A DNA stretch of 37,313 nucleotides from a virus: positions 1 through 37,313 of IMG/VR virus record IMGVR_UViG_3300027770_000127; one strand, 5' to 3'. The stretch's first letter is position 1; every line of letters begins with the position of its first letter. The notes under the pieces were generated by a model that saw only the letters and a list, made by a program, of their open reading frames with translations, made no database searches and was not told the origin of the DNA. This document shows, piece after piece, positions 31,915 to 37,313 of this stretch. Both the position numbers and the translations under genes were made by a program.

Positions 31915-32048
31915 TTGTTTTCCTTTCTAGTCGATTGATACCAATTACGTTTATACGCTTTAAGTTTATCTATATTGTTTAAATAGTATTCGGCTTGGTA
32001 TTTCTTTAGTCTATCTCTGTTCTTTTCTACCCATTGTTTATTTATCAT
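31911..32048 (-). CDS. 45-aa basic protein, HNH-endonuclease N-terminus-like
   Basis: Start at ATG 32048-32046 with AAAGG 6-9 nt upstream, rather than the longer open frame overlapping the next gene. VEKNRDRLKKYQAEYYLNNIDKLK resembles the repeated basic lead-in of phage HNH endonucleases (K-E-Y-Y-x-x-N-x-E-K type), but no HNH domain follows; either a remnant or a stand-alone DNA-binding peptide. Confidence 0.55.
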   Translation of the reverse strand: MINKQWVEKNRDRLKKYQAEYYLNNIDKLKAYKRNWYQSTRKENK

Positions 32049-32064
32049 TGTTTTACCTTTATTG

Positions 32065-32331
32065 TTATATGTCTTGATCTGCATCGTCATAAAATTTATC
32101 ATAACCCTCTTTCCATTCCTCATCCCAATCGTCTGCGTTCTCATACTGTAGGCCAAGTTCTATTGCGGGATTGTCTTGATCTAATAGTGATGTACCTATT
32201 TCCCCGTACCACGTGACTGTGATATCTCTAGTGTCATCATCTGATACTTCTTCTGGTGGTATGATCTTAAAGATAACATCCGTATCCTCTTTATAACGCT
32301 TTAGTTCTTTTATTAAGTCTTTTATTTTCAT
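32065..32331 (-). CDS. Acidic small protein, 88 aa
   Basis: Starts MKIKDLIKELKRYKEDTDVI, a basic amphipathic helix. An Asp/Glu-rich domain follows (PPEEVSDDDTRDITV, YENADDWDEEWKEGYD). The ATG overlaps the upstream stop (ATGA). Such 'DLIKxLxxYKxDtdV' small proteins are widespread in phages; function unknown. Confidence 0.7.
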   Translation of the reverse strand: MKIKDLIKELKRYKEDTDVIFKIIPPEEVSDDDTRDITVTWYGEIGTSLLDQDNPAIELGLQYENADDWDEEWKEGYDKFYDDADQDI

Positions 32332-32426
32332 TTTCTTCTTTTCCTCTTAGTTGGTTTTTTAATAGGCTTACCAAAGCAATCCCATTTTTTATGATATGCT
32401 TTTAATAACTTTTTAATGTCTTTCAT
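32328..32426 (-). CDS. 32-aa very basic peptide
   Basis: ATG at 32426-32424; TGA at 32330-32328 overlaps the next ATG. MKDIKKLLKAYHKKWDCFGK followed by PIKKPTKRKRRK: more than 40% Lys/Arg. A nucleic-acid-binding micropeptide is plausible. Confidence 0.55.
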   Translation of the reverse strand: MKDIKKLLKAYHKKWDCFGKPIKKPTKRKRRK

Positions 32427-32437
32427 ATGTTTAGTTA

Positions 32438-32518
32438 TCATTTACAGCACCATATTATAAAAAATATTAAAGCTATTAAAGCTATTAATAATCCTACCCA
32501 TATAAAAAAATATGTCAT
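32438..32518 (-). CDS. 26-aa membrane micropeptide
   Basis: ATG at 32518-32516 overlaps the upstream stop (ATGA); TGA at 32440-32438. MTYFFIWVGLLIALIALIFF then IIWCCK: one transmembrane segment with two C-terminal Cys. Coupling overlap is the main evidence. Confidence 0.55.
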   Translation of the reverse strand: MTYFFIWVGLLIALIALIFFIIWCCK

Positions 32519-32748
32519 ATTTTTACCTTAGCTAATGTTAGTCCCTCTATTCCTACACATTTACCATAATGTTTAATGTAAATAAAAGGAAATCTTTTTT
32601 TATTTTTAAGTTGTTTATGTCTTACCAATGGATATTTAAACTTTTTAGTTTTAATATCAAACCTTAACCACATATATTTACAGTGTCGTGGTGGTTTAGG
32701 TAGGTCTAAATAATCTGTTGGTGGTGTCCACGCTTTCATTTCTTCCAT
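32515..32748 (-). CDS. Small basic protein, unknown
   Basis: A 77-aa protein, Lys-, Pro- and aromatic-rich (YLDLPKPPRHCKYMWLRF, KNKKRFPFIYIKHYGK). The ATG codon (or a second Met at 32739) overlaps the upstream gene's end. No recognised domain. Confidence 0.6.
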   Translation of the reverse strand: MEEMKAWTPPTDYLDLPKPPRHCKYMWLRFDIKTKKFKYPLVRHKQLKNKKRFPFIYIKHYGKCVGIEGLTLAKVKI

Positions 32749-32918
32749 CCATTTTTTGTAGCTAAATCATCTATAAATGTTTTAGCTTGTTGTTTATTTT
32801 TAAATAGTTCATTAGCCCAAGTTATAGGCATCAGTCCCATTGGTGTACCATCACGAACATACGCAAAGGTACGCCATCCGTCCCAAGACTTTTTTACTCC
32901 GTATTCTTCTACTTCCAT
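32736..32918 (-). CDS. 60-aa protein, unknown
   Basis: Start at ATG 32918-32916 (MEVEEYGVKKSWDGWRTFAY) rather than the longer frame overlapping the membrane peptide; this overlaps that peptide's end by 10 nt. A Trp-rich start and a helical C-terminus (NKQQAKTFIDDLATKNGWKK). Unknown. Confidence 0.65.
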   Translation of the reverse strand: MEVEEYGVKKSWDGWRTFAYVRDGTPMGLMPITWANELFKNKQQAKTFIDDLATKNGWKK

Positions 32919-33001
32919 AATATAATACTCATGATTAATAATATCCAAGCCATTACTATAATAAAAAGCCAAATATTAGGTTCGTGTTTGTTTATGTTCA
33001 T
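32909..33001 (-). CDS. 30-aa membrane micropeptide
   Basis: ATG at 33001-32999 overlaps the upstream TGA (ATGA); TAG at 32911-32909. MNINKHEPNIWLFIIVMAWI and then LLIMSIILWK: a single span with a polar head. Third membrane micropeptide in this operon. Confidence 0.55.
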   Translation of the reverse strand: MNINKHEPNIWLFIIVMAWILLIMSIILWK

Positions 33002-33192
33002 GTTCTACTCCCGAATGATTTGTTGTTTAGTTTTTCTTTCTCGTAATCTAATGCTTTCTGCATTTCTTCCTCAGTTATAAGTCCGAGTATCTTTTGCATT
33101 TCGCAATAGGCCTTTTGTCCGTGATCGCTTAATCTATCGTAGTCAAAAGCAAGTTCGTTAAATAGTATGTAAAAGCGTTTATGCATTCCCAT
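32998..33192 (-). CDS. 64-aa helical protein, unknown
   Basis: MGMHKRFYILFNELAFDYDR start, then HGQKAYCEMQKILGLITEEE and a Lys/Glu helix. Shares a 1-nt overlap with the upstream stop. Unknown function. Confidence 0.6.
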   Translation of the reverse strand: MGMHKRFYILFNELAFDYDRLSDHGQKAYCEMQKILGLITEEEMQKALDYEKEKLNNKSFGSRT

Positions 33193-33398
33193 TATGCCCC
33201 CTGTTCCAAGTCACACGGCACACGGCTCACGGAATACTTAGGATCAAACTTTGATCCCAATGTCCAAGCCAATAGTTCCTGCGCCATTCTATATCTAATC
33301 TCATCTGCCTTAGATACGTAATTGTTTTGTTCAACTGCCATTTCAAAGTGTGCCAATTCTTCTTCCAACCACGCTACTACGTCTTTTATGTCTTTCAT
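33192..33398 (-). CDS. 68-aa protein, unknown, C-terminus in heptamer repeat
   Basis: MKDIKDVVAWLEEELAHFEM is an amphipathic helix; the protein ends SRVPCDLEQGA. The C-terminal codons overlap the three-unit heptamer repeat at 33214-33234, so that tail may reflect repeat insertion. AAGGA upstream (12 nt gap) gives an SD. Confidence 0.65.
   Translation of the reverse strand: MKDIKDVVAWLEEELAHFEMAVEQNNYVSKADEIRYRMAQELLAWTLGSKFDPKYSVSRVPCDLEQGA
33214..33234 (+). repeat. CACGG heptamer array, three units
   Basis: CACGGCA CACGGCT CACGGAA: three exact CACGG cores at strict 7-nt spacing, on the + strand although the overlapping gene is on the - strand. One of the two clearest arrays in the window. 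Confidence 0.75.
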
Positions 33399-33409
33399 TT
33401 TTCTCCTTG

Positions 33410-33709
33410 TTATATTTTTCCGTATTTAATTGAAACAGCGCCACGTTCCATGTCCAAAGGGTTTTCACACACGAAATAACACACTCGGTTCACGAACCAC
33501 GCACCATTTTGTATCCACGTATATTTGTCGCCCTCAACCAATGTCCAAATCTTCTTTAGGTCTTGTTTAGCAACAAATTCTTTTTCTGCGCCGTAGGTTT
33601 CAAAACTATAATTAACACTATCTATTCCACAGTAAGTTCCTTTTTTATCTATATGATTAGGAATAGGTTTATATGTTTCAAACCACTTCTCAAAATTTAT
33701 CTTTTTCAT
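33410..33709 (-). CDS. 99-aa protein, unknown
   Basis: MKKINFEKWFETYKPIPNHI start, GTYCGIDSVNYSFETYG, then FVAKQDLKKIWTLVEGD and IQNGAWFVNRVCYFVCENP. Small alpha/beta protein with 'W-T-L-vEgD-xxxIxnGxHfVNrlgYlvte'-like phrasing I associate with a phage hypothetical family. 4-nt ATGA overlap with the upstream gene. Confidence 0.7.
   Translation of the reverse strand: MKKINFEKWFETYKPIPNHIDKKGTYCGIDSVNYSFETYGAEKEFVAKQDLKKIWTLVEGDKYTWIQNGAWFVNRVCYFVCENPLDMERGAVSIKYGKI
33484..33504 (+). repeat. CACGG heptamer array, three relaxed units
   Basis: CTCGGTT CACGAAC CACGCAC: 7-nt periodicity retained, cores degenerate (CTCGG, CACGA, CACGC). Encodes part of the FVNRVC segment on the - strand. Confidence 0.45.
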
Positions 33710-33957
33710 TCTTTTTCCTCTAAGTATTCTTGATATTTTCTTTCTTCTACTTCTTTTAAATCATACAAAAGTTCTTCTGCTGAGTTTTCTATTGTGCTTA
33801 CGGCAAAACCCTCATCTACTGCTAACTCCTTAAAATGCTCTAATGCCTCATCTGGCGACATCATCATTCCATTTTTAGTTAATTTGCCCCCTGCATATTT
33901 CATCAATGTTGTTTCATAAAGAAAACCAATAGGAACATCTACATCTGGTATGCTCAT
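33706..33957 (-). CDS. 83-aa acidic protein, unknown
   Basis: MSIPDVDVPIGFLYETTLMK start, then SPDEALEHFKELAVDEGFAV and a Glu-rich helix (ELLYDLKEVEERKYQEYLEE). Coupled to both neighbours by 4-nt overlaps. Unknown. Confidence 0.6.
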   Translation of the reverse strand: MSIPDVDVPIGFLYETTLMKYAGGKLTKNGMMMSPDEALEHFKELAVDEGFAVSTIENSAEELLYDLKEVEERKYQEYLEEKE

Positions 33958-34139
33958 TTAGCCTCCCTTATTAGTTTTTTAATTATTTTCAACATAGCCT
34001 CAAACTTTATGTAGTCTTTGCCTACATCTGCCCCATCATCATTAGTTTTAAATGATGATTTATTGGCATAATAAGCCTCCGTGTGCCAATCTACTAAACT
34101 TTCAACTAAGTTATCTTTGCTTCTTTGTTTTAGTTTCAT
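33954..34139 (-). CDS. 61-aa protein, unknown
   Basis: MKLKQRSKDNLVESLVDWHT with a central acidic loop and a basic helical end (FEAMLKIIKKLIREAK). The end overlaps the next gene by 4 nt, and the start codon shares 1 nt with the upstream stop. Confidence 0.6.
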   Translation of the reverse strand: MKLKQRSKDNLVESLVDWHTEAYYANKSSFKTNDDGADVGKDYIKFEAMLKIIKKLIREAK

Positions 34140-34339
34140 TACACTTCCTCCACATCTTCAATTATTGGGGGAAAGAAATAATCTTGTTCTGCGTGTTCGT
34201 CTGGTCTTTCCCACTCCTCTTTATTTTCTAGGGCTATTTTCTTTGCCTCCTCAACACTATCTGCCTCTACTTGATAAAGCATATAATCTTTATAGTAAGC
34301 AGTTATTGCGTATGTTTTTTTAGTCATTTTTCCTTTCAT
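34139..34339 (-). CDS. 66-aa protein, unknown
   Basis: MKGKMTKKTYAITAYYKDYM start; then a 'YQVEADSVEEAKKIALENKE' helix pattern typical of small phage proteins with a ferredoxin-like alpha/beta fold (strand, then SxEEAxxxA helix), and an acidic C-terminus. Start Met 34339 or 34327. Unknown function. Confidence 0.65.
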   Translation of the reverse strand: MKGKMTKKTYAITAYYKDYMLYQVEADSVEEAKKIALENKEEWERPDEHAEQDYFFPPIIEDVEEV

Positions 34340-34341
34340 TG

Positions 34342-34626
34342 TTATATTACGGGTATAGTTGGTAAATCATCATCACTAGTAAACAATGCCCCTCCGTCAT
34401 TACCCTCATCATCCATTGACGGTGTAAGCCATATCCCATTGTTCAAAAGAATTTGAATTGGTCTTTTATACCATCCTTGTTCTTTTGCTAGTTCCTCAGT
34501 CATATATTCTACTTTGACTATTTTTTTACCTACTAACAATTTATTTATTCTTTCTATCCACATTAACTCTAGCTTTTGTTGGGCAACCTCATTAAATTTA
34601 ATGTAGCCTTCTAATTGTTTAGTCAT
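34342..34626 (-). CDS. 94-aa protein, unknown
   Basis: MTKQLEGYIKFNEVAQQKLE helix, KIVKVEYMTEELAKEQGWYK, then IQILLNNGIWLTPSMDDEGNDGGALF, a beta-hairpin with 'GNdGGALFT' phrasing common in phage hypotheticals. 4-nt ATGA overlap with the upstream gene. Confidence 0.65.
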   Translation of the reverse strand: MTKQLEGYIKFNEVAQQKLELMWIERINKLLVGKKIVKVEYMTEELAKEQGWYKRPIQILLNNGIWLTPSMDDEGNDGGALFTSDDDLPTIPVI

Positions 34627-34865
34627 TTAACTCTCTTTCTAAAGTAGCCTATTGTTTTAAGTAATGAATAACCATCATTAATTGCTCTACAAAAATGTTC
34701 CGTCCTATATTGTTTTGGACAATCTTCATCGGCATTAACTAACATATTTGCTAATGCTTGTTGCAATTTTCCGTGTTCGGTCACTAATTGATTTGCAATA
34801 CTTTTTTGTTTAGTGAAAGTATCATCTAGCTTTTGTATTGCGCTCTCTAATTTAGTATCAAGCAT
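34623..34865 (-). CDS. 80-aa helical protein, unknown
   Basis: MLDTKLESAIQKLDDTFTKQ, LVTEHGKLQQALANMLV: coiled-coil-like helices, then DEDCPKQYRTEHFCRAI with two Cys. 1-nt overlap with the upstream stop (TAATG type). Unknown. Confidence 0.6.
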   Translation of the reverse strand: MLDTKLESAIQKLDDTFTKQKSIANQLVTEHGKLQQALANMLVNADEDCPKQYRTEHFCRAINDGYSLLKTIGYFRKRVK

Positions 34866-35146
34866 TATGCTACCTCCTCTAATTTAAAGTCGTGCAAGAA
34901 AGCCATACTCAAACTTTCTAGATTTTTTACATCTAAATTAGTTATAGGTATTTCGCTTTCAATTCTAACGGCTCTACCATCAGATAAGAATTGTTCTTTG
35001 CTGACATCATTGTCATAAAAGAATTTAGAAATAATTTCTTTATCATCAAAAGCAATACGCTGTTTTTTATCTATGATTGCGTAATCGGTATATTCTCTGT
35101 CGCCGTCATAAATCCTAAAACGTAATAGTGTTTTATCTTTTTTCAT
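34865..35146 (-). CDS. 93-aa protein, unknown
   Basis: Start at ATG 35146-35144 (MKKDKTLLRFRIYDGDREYT), supported by AAGGAG 9 nt upstream and the TAATG overlap with the zinc-ribbon gene; a longer TTG-start frame would overlap that gene. Beta-rich start and a charged C-terminus. Confidence 0.65.
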   Translation of the reverse strand: MKKDKTLLRFRIYDGDREYTDYAIIDKKQRIAFDDKEIISKFFYDNDVSKEQFLSDGRAVRIESEIPITNLDVKNLESLSMAFLHDFKLEEVA

Positions 35147-35310
35147 TATGCTAACTCCTTTTTTAATTCCCAATTACAATCATCATTGTAAAAGTAATTT
35201 GGGTAGTTTTGTTTCATAAAATTATGTTCACAATCAAAACAAACATATTCGTTTTCTACATTACAAAGTGAACAATTTTCAGTAGGTATTAATTTAGCGT
35301 AAATACTCAT
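35146..35310 (-). CDS. 54-aa zinc-ribbon-like protein
   Basis: ATG at 35310-35308 overlaps the upstream TGA (ATGA); TAA at 35148-35146 overlaps the next ATG (TAATG). Two CxxC knuckles, CSLC (13-16) and CFDC (24-27), 7 residues apart, look like a small zinc ribbon, followed by an aromatic/Asn segment and a basic end. Possibly a nucleic-acid or protein-binding early factor. Confidence 0.75.
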   Translation of the reverse strand: MSIYAKLIPTENCSLCNVENEYVCFDCEHNFMKQNYPNYFYNDDCNWELKKELA

Positions 35311-35564
35311 ACTCCAATCCCCCTTGTGTTTATTTCTTGTTTAATAAAGTCCTTGAAATAGTTTTCAAGTATCGTTGGTCTTTCAATCGAGGTATATAAT
35401 CTATGTTCCTCTCTTAGTTTCCTATCATTAAAAGTTTTAATATAATCTTTAATATTTTTTACATCTTCCCACGAAGTAGTAAAAATTCCCTCTGGTAAAA
35501 AATGATGCTGATATACATTTTCATCTTCAGTTGCGGGAACTAAATTTAGTCTAGGTTTTTTCAT
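35307..35564 (-). CDS. 85-aa basic protein, unknown
   Basis: MKKPRLNLVPATEDENVYQH start, SWEDVKNIKDYIKTFNDRKL helix, and NYFKDFIKQEINTRG end. 4-nt overlap with the zinc-ribbon gene, 1-nt with the upstream stop. Unknown. Confidence 0.6.
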   Translation of the reverse strand: MKKPRLNLVPATEDENVYQHHFLPEGIFTTSWEDVKNIKDYIKTFNDRKLREEHRLYTSIERPTILENYFKDFIKQEINTRGIGV

Positions 35565-35785
35565 TATTTAACCTCCGATATATTTATTTGGCTATCATCG
35601 CCGTATTCAGTTCCTTTAAAAGAAACTTTATAATCATCATCTTTGTAAGTGTTGGGCTTATCTAAACTTACATTACTTATGCAATCATTTATTTCATCTT
35701 CATCAAGTTCAACAGCACTCTCAATAAAAAAGTGTCGTGTATCTTGTGAGTATTCTTCTACCTCGTATTTATATTTTTTAGTCAT
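35564..35785 (-). CDS. 73-aa acidic protein, first gene of the small-gene operon
   Basis: MTKKYKYEVEEYSQDTRHFF start, then DEDEINDCISNVSLDKPNTY, an acidic fold, ending SQINISEVK. SD-like AAAGGA 6-9 nt upstream inside a leader shared in layout with 36294, 36770 and 37051. The 258-nt upstream gap holds the operator-like repeats, so this gene should be first in the - transcript. Confidence 0.65.
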   Translation of the reverse strand: MTKKYKYEVEEYSQDTRHFFIESAVELDEDEINDCISNVSLDKPNTYKDDDYKVSFKGTEYGDDSQINISEVK

Positions 35786-35883
35786 TTTTAGTCCTTTTGT
35801 TTGTTTGTGTGAGTATTACTGAAATTCAGTCAAAGACCTTGTCATTTATTTCTAAATGTATTTCTCAACGCAACACTCACGAA

Positions 35884-35917
35884 TTGACAAATCGCATTAT
35901 TTGACAAATTTGTCAAA
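35884..35917. promoter_or_regulatory. Operator-like TTGACAAAT repeat and 18-bp palindrome
   Basis: 35900-35917 is a perfect 18-bp palindrome (TTTGACAAA and its complement), which puts a consensus -35 TTGACA on both strands (35901 + and 35916 -). A direct copy TTGACAAAT lies 17 bp to the left (35884-35892). A third copy is at 36811-36819. -10 boxes at 16-18 bp are poor. Likely a regulatory site upstream of the - operon (gene at 35785). Confidence 0.6.
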
Positions 35918-36008
35918 CATTAAATTTAATTATTTTTCACTATTTAGTTGTATAAAAGTCTTATTTAAAAGGCCGTATATGCTTAAGTTGAGGTCTTGAT
36001 GAGGTGTA

Positions 36009-36032
36009 GTACCCCCTAAAATAAGGGGGTAC
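36009..36032 (-). terminator. 9-bp hairpin after 36043-36294
   Basis: GTACCCCCT (36009-36017) pairs with AGGGGGTAC (36024-36032), 6-nt A/T loop. It lies 11 nt downstream of the - gene's stop; no T-run. GC-rich for this genome. A terminator or processing hairpin is the simplest reading. Confidence 0.6.
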
Positions 36033-36042
36033 AAAGGTTTAA

Positions 36043-36294
36043 TTAATATATGAAAGCACTATCTAGTTTTTCTTGATTTGGATATTCGCCAACATATCCA
36101 ATAACTCCAATGTCTTTAAAGGTGTAGTCTTTTATGTAAGCTAAAGCTATGCCGTGTTTTTGTAAGTATTCTTTTACGGCTAACTCGCATTGTTTTTTTG
36201 CTGTTGCTTTTGTTTTTCCCCGTCCCCAAAACCTAGAACGCCCGTCTGTATCAACGGCTCTAAATTCATAAACGGGTATTTTTTCTTTTTTCAT
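36043..36294 (-). CDS. 83-aa basic protein, possible dsRBD-like half
   Basis: IPVYEFRAVDTDGRSRFWGR then KTKATAKKQCELAVKEYLQK, an arrangement of strand plus TKxxAKxxxA helix reminiscent of small RNA-binding domains, though I cannot confirm it. SD AAAGGAC is 7-8 nt before the ATG. Single-gene unit between two hairpins. Confidence 0.6.
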   Translation of the reverse strand: MKKEKIPVYEFRAVDTDGRSRFWGRGKTKATAKKQCELAVKEYLQKHGIALAYIKDYTFKDIGVIGYVGEYPNQEKLDSAFIY

Positions 36295-36332
36295 TTTCCG
36301 TCCTTTGTTGTGATAGTCATTATTAACTATCT

Positions 36333-36356
36333 CAATGCCCTGATGTCAGAGCATTG
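36333..36356 (-). terminator. Hairpin after 36363-36770
   Basis: CAATGC (36333-36338) with GCATTG (36351-36356); inner CTGA/TCAG adds a second stem with a 2-nt gap (loop too tight to count fully). It lies 7 nt beyond the stop of the - gene. Confidence 0.4.
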
Positions 36357-36362
36357 GGTTAA

Positions 36363-36770
36363 TTAATGTTCTGTATTACTAATTTTATCTGCTGTTATTC
36401 CATTATTAATTAAAGCCTTAACAAATTTTAATTTTGCCCCTGCTCTATGGCTTTCATCAAAAGAACTAACTCCAAAAAAATTAATTAGTTTTCTCAAAAG
36501 TTTTTTTGCCTCTTTATATTCTTCAGTACGATAATATATTGAATCATCATCAATATAATATTCTAAAAAATATTTATACCAAGTTTGATATTCTTCTTCT
36601 GTAATTTCAATAGAATTAAATTTTCTTCTTCTATCGTATTTTAATTTAGAATAAATAATATCTAAAAGTTGATAAGCCCTTTCTGTTTCGTGGTCATAAG
36701 AAATACTAACTTTATGACAAAGTTCGTCTTCAATAAACCAAGTTGCTATCTTAAACTTTCTTGTTTTCAT
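36363..36770 (-). CDS. 135-aa protein, unknown
   Basis: MKTRKFKIATWFIEDELCHK start, then a charged helical protein (AYQLLDIIYSKLKYDRRRKF, EEEYQTWYKYFLEYYIDDDS, YKEAKKLLRKLINFFG) and a basic C-terminus. No recognised domain. Leader AAAGGACG before the ATG matches those at 35785, 36294 and 37051. Largest protein of the rightmost - region. Confidence 0.65.
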   Translation of the reverse strand: MKTRKFKIATWFIEDELCHKVSISYDHETERAYQLLDIIYSKLKYDRRRKFNSIEITEEEYQTWYKYFLEYYIDDDSIYYRTEEYKEAKKLLRKLINFFGVSSFDESHRAGAKLKFVKALINNGITADKISNTEH

Positions 36771-36915
36771 TTTTCGTCCTTTTGTTATTTTTGCTTAATA
36801 CTACTTTACTTGACAAATGTGGCAACAATCTGGCTTTTGTGTGGTTAATCTGTGGTATAAAAAATATATTTTTAGTGTTGCAAAAATACACACAACTTTA
36901 GATTGTAAAATTAGA

Positions 36916-36984
36916 GGTTGCACAAGCATAGGTTGTGCTACCATAGGTTGTACTCGTGTAGGTTGTACTACCATAAGCTGTAGT
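36916..36984 (+). repeat. 15-bp tandem repeat, about 4.6 units
   Basis: Units of 15 bp at 36916, 36931, 36946 and 36961 (consensus GGTTGTRCTACCATA) and a partial fifth. In the + frame it encodes pentapeptides of type GCTxI/V; on the - strand it encodes VQPxx repeats. Both frames are open (+ 36817-37002; - 36974-36801). Confidence 0.75.
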
Positions 36985-37006
36985 CTTAAAAAAATAATTT
37001 GACATT

Positions 37007-37051
37007 TTAAGTAAATAATATTAATATTTGATTGTAAAACTGTTTCGGCAT
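37007..37051 (-). CDS. Leader-like 14-codon ORF
   Basis: A - strand ATG at 37051-37049 preceded by AAAGGACGTA, the same leader sequence as at the neighbouring - genes. It reads MPKQFYNQILILFT then stops. Either a leader peptide, a truncated gene or chance. Confidence 0.25.
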   Translation of the reverse strand: MPKQFYNQILILFT

Positions 37052-37132
37052 TTTTACGTCCTTTCTTTGCTAGTGGTGGCTTATTCCACCACTAGTTTAA
37101 AAATTCATAACAAGTCGGTTTTAGTGAGTAGG

Positions 37133-37152
37133 CACGTGTTCCGTGTTGCGTG
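37133..37152 (-). repeat. Heptamer array in inverse orientation
   Basis: On the - strand it reads CACGCAA CACGGAA CACGTG: 7-nt periodic cores, the only clear copy in inverse orientation. It pairs imperfectly with the array at 37212. Confidence 0.5.
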
Positions 37153-37211
37153 TCGCTTGGTATAGTACCCATCTGCGTTGGGTAGGGCGTCAATAATGGC
37201 GTAAAACGATA

Positions 37212-37232
37212 CACGGCTCACGGCTCACGGTT
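37212..37232 (+). repeat. CACGG heptamer array, three units
   Basis: CACGGCT CACGGCT CACGGTT: three exact cores, two identical units, in non-coding DNA. A single CACGGAAC follows at 37254-37261. Confidence 0.8.
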
Positions 37233-37313
37233 AAGTCATTGATTTATATGTCTTCACGGAACTAGGAACTTTCGGAAAAAATAAGTGAGCAATGACGCCA
37301 ATTTTCCCAGAAA

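Larger units (their letters stand above)
36771..37313. other. 543-nt gene-poor right-end region
   Basis: No convincing gene. It contains TTGACAAAT (36811), the 15-bp tandem repeat (36916-36984), a leader plus 14-codon ORF (- strand, 37051-37007), heptamer arrays in opposite orientations (37133-37152 and 37212-37232), and a 7-bp inverted repeat GGCGTCA/TGACGCC (37186, 37293). The last 200 nt are more GC-rich than the genome. An origin, control region or genome-end region is possible; nothing proves it. Confidence 0.5.

Noticed and set aside
31911-32156. 81-aa version of the HNH-lead-in protein
   Set aside because: The N-terminal 36 residues overlap the acidic 32065-32331 gene in another frame; the internal ATG at 32048 has an SD.
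34081-34323. 80-aa + strand ORF
   Set aside because: Antisense to two coupled - genes (33954, 34139); low-complexity hydrophobic translation.
36916-36984. CRISPR-like array
   Set aside because: The units are contiguous tandem 15-mers with no spacers and no cas genes nearby.
1-37313. tRNA genes and integrase attachment site
   Set aside because: I looked for the T-arm GGTTCRANNCC signature and for an integrase and saw neither; short tRNA-like matches were not convincing.

Overview
The window is part of an AT-rich, double-stranded DNA tailed-phage genome. The best fit is a marine podovirus of the pelagiphage (SAR11) or uncultured marine phage type. This rests on the very low GC content, glycine-rich tail adhesins paired with a small protein family common in marine phages, a P22-like tail nozzle/stabilisation protein, a row of internal-virion-like proteins, and a family A DNA polymerase beside an AEP-type primase, SpeD and Hsp20. 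The host assignment is inference. No terminase, portal, capsid, integrase, RNA polymerase or tRNA is visible. The first gene is cut by the left edge, so the genome continues beyond the window.

Layout. (1) 1-7845, + strand: tail-fibre/adhesin cassette. It holds an S74 auto-cleaving chaperone tail end, a two-gene adhesin module present twice in tandem, further fibre genes and two 2OG-Fe(II) oxygenases. (2) 7882-12637, +: tail nozzle protein, several small virion-associated proteins and two glycosyltransferases. (3) 12701-19139, +: internal-virion/ejection-type proteins, a pair of related small acetyltransferase-like proteins and a putative XhlA-like holin. (4) 19177-20832, +: PD-(D/E)XK exonuclease, SpeD, Hsp20, then a strong bidirectional terminator. 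(5) 20921-22330, -: a lone SNF2-type helicase. (6) 22429-29491, +: replication operon with an SSB-like protein, AEP primase, UvrD-like helicase, DUF3310 protein and PolA carrying Leu at the position equivalent to E. coli 762. (7) 29488-31578: two small - genes, then a divergent + operon of small genes. (8) 31694-36770, -: a dense operon-like array of very small, mostly unknown genes. Several are 21-55 aa proteins (membrane peptides, a zinc-ribbon protein) recognised here from stop/start overlaps. (9) 36771-37313: no convincing gene; repeats and operator-like sites.

How it works together. Small early genes and the replication operon mostly have clear Shine-Dalgarno sites and sigma70-like promoters. 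Several late tail genes instead have a TATAAT-like box only 7-9 nt before the ATG, which suggests leaderless late mRNAs. The most unusual sequence signal is a GC-rich tandem heptamer (consensus CACGGNY, two or three units) scattered through coding and non-coding DNA, almost always in the same orientation. It occurs in more than one reading frame, so it appears to be selected or propagated as DNA rather than protein.
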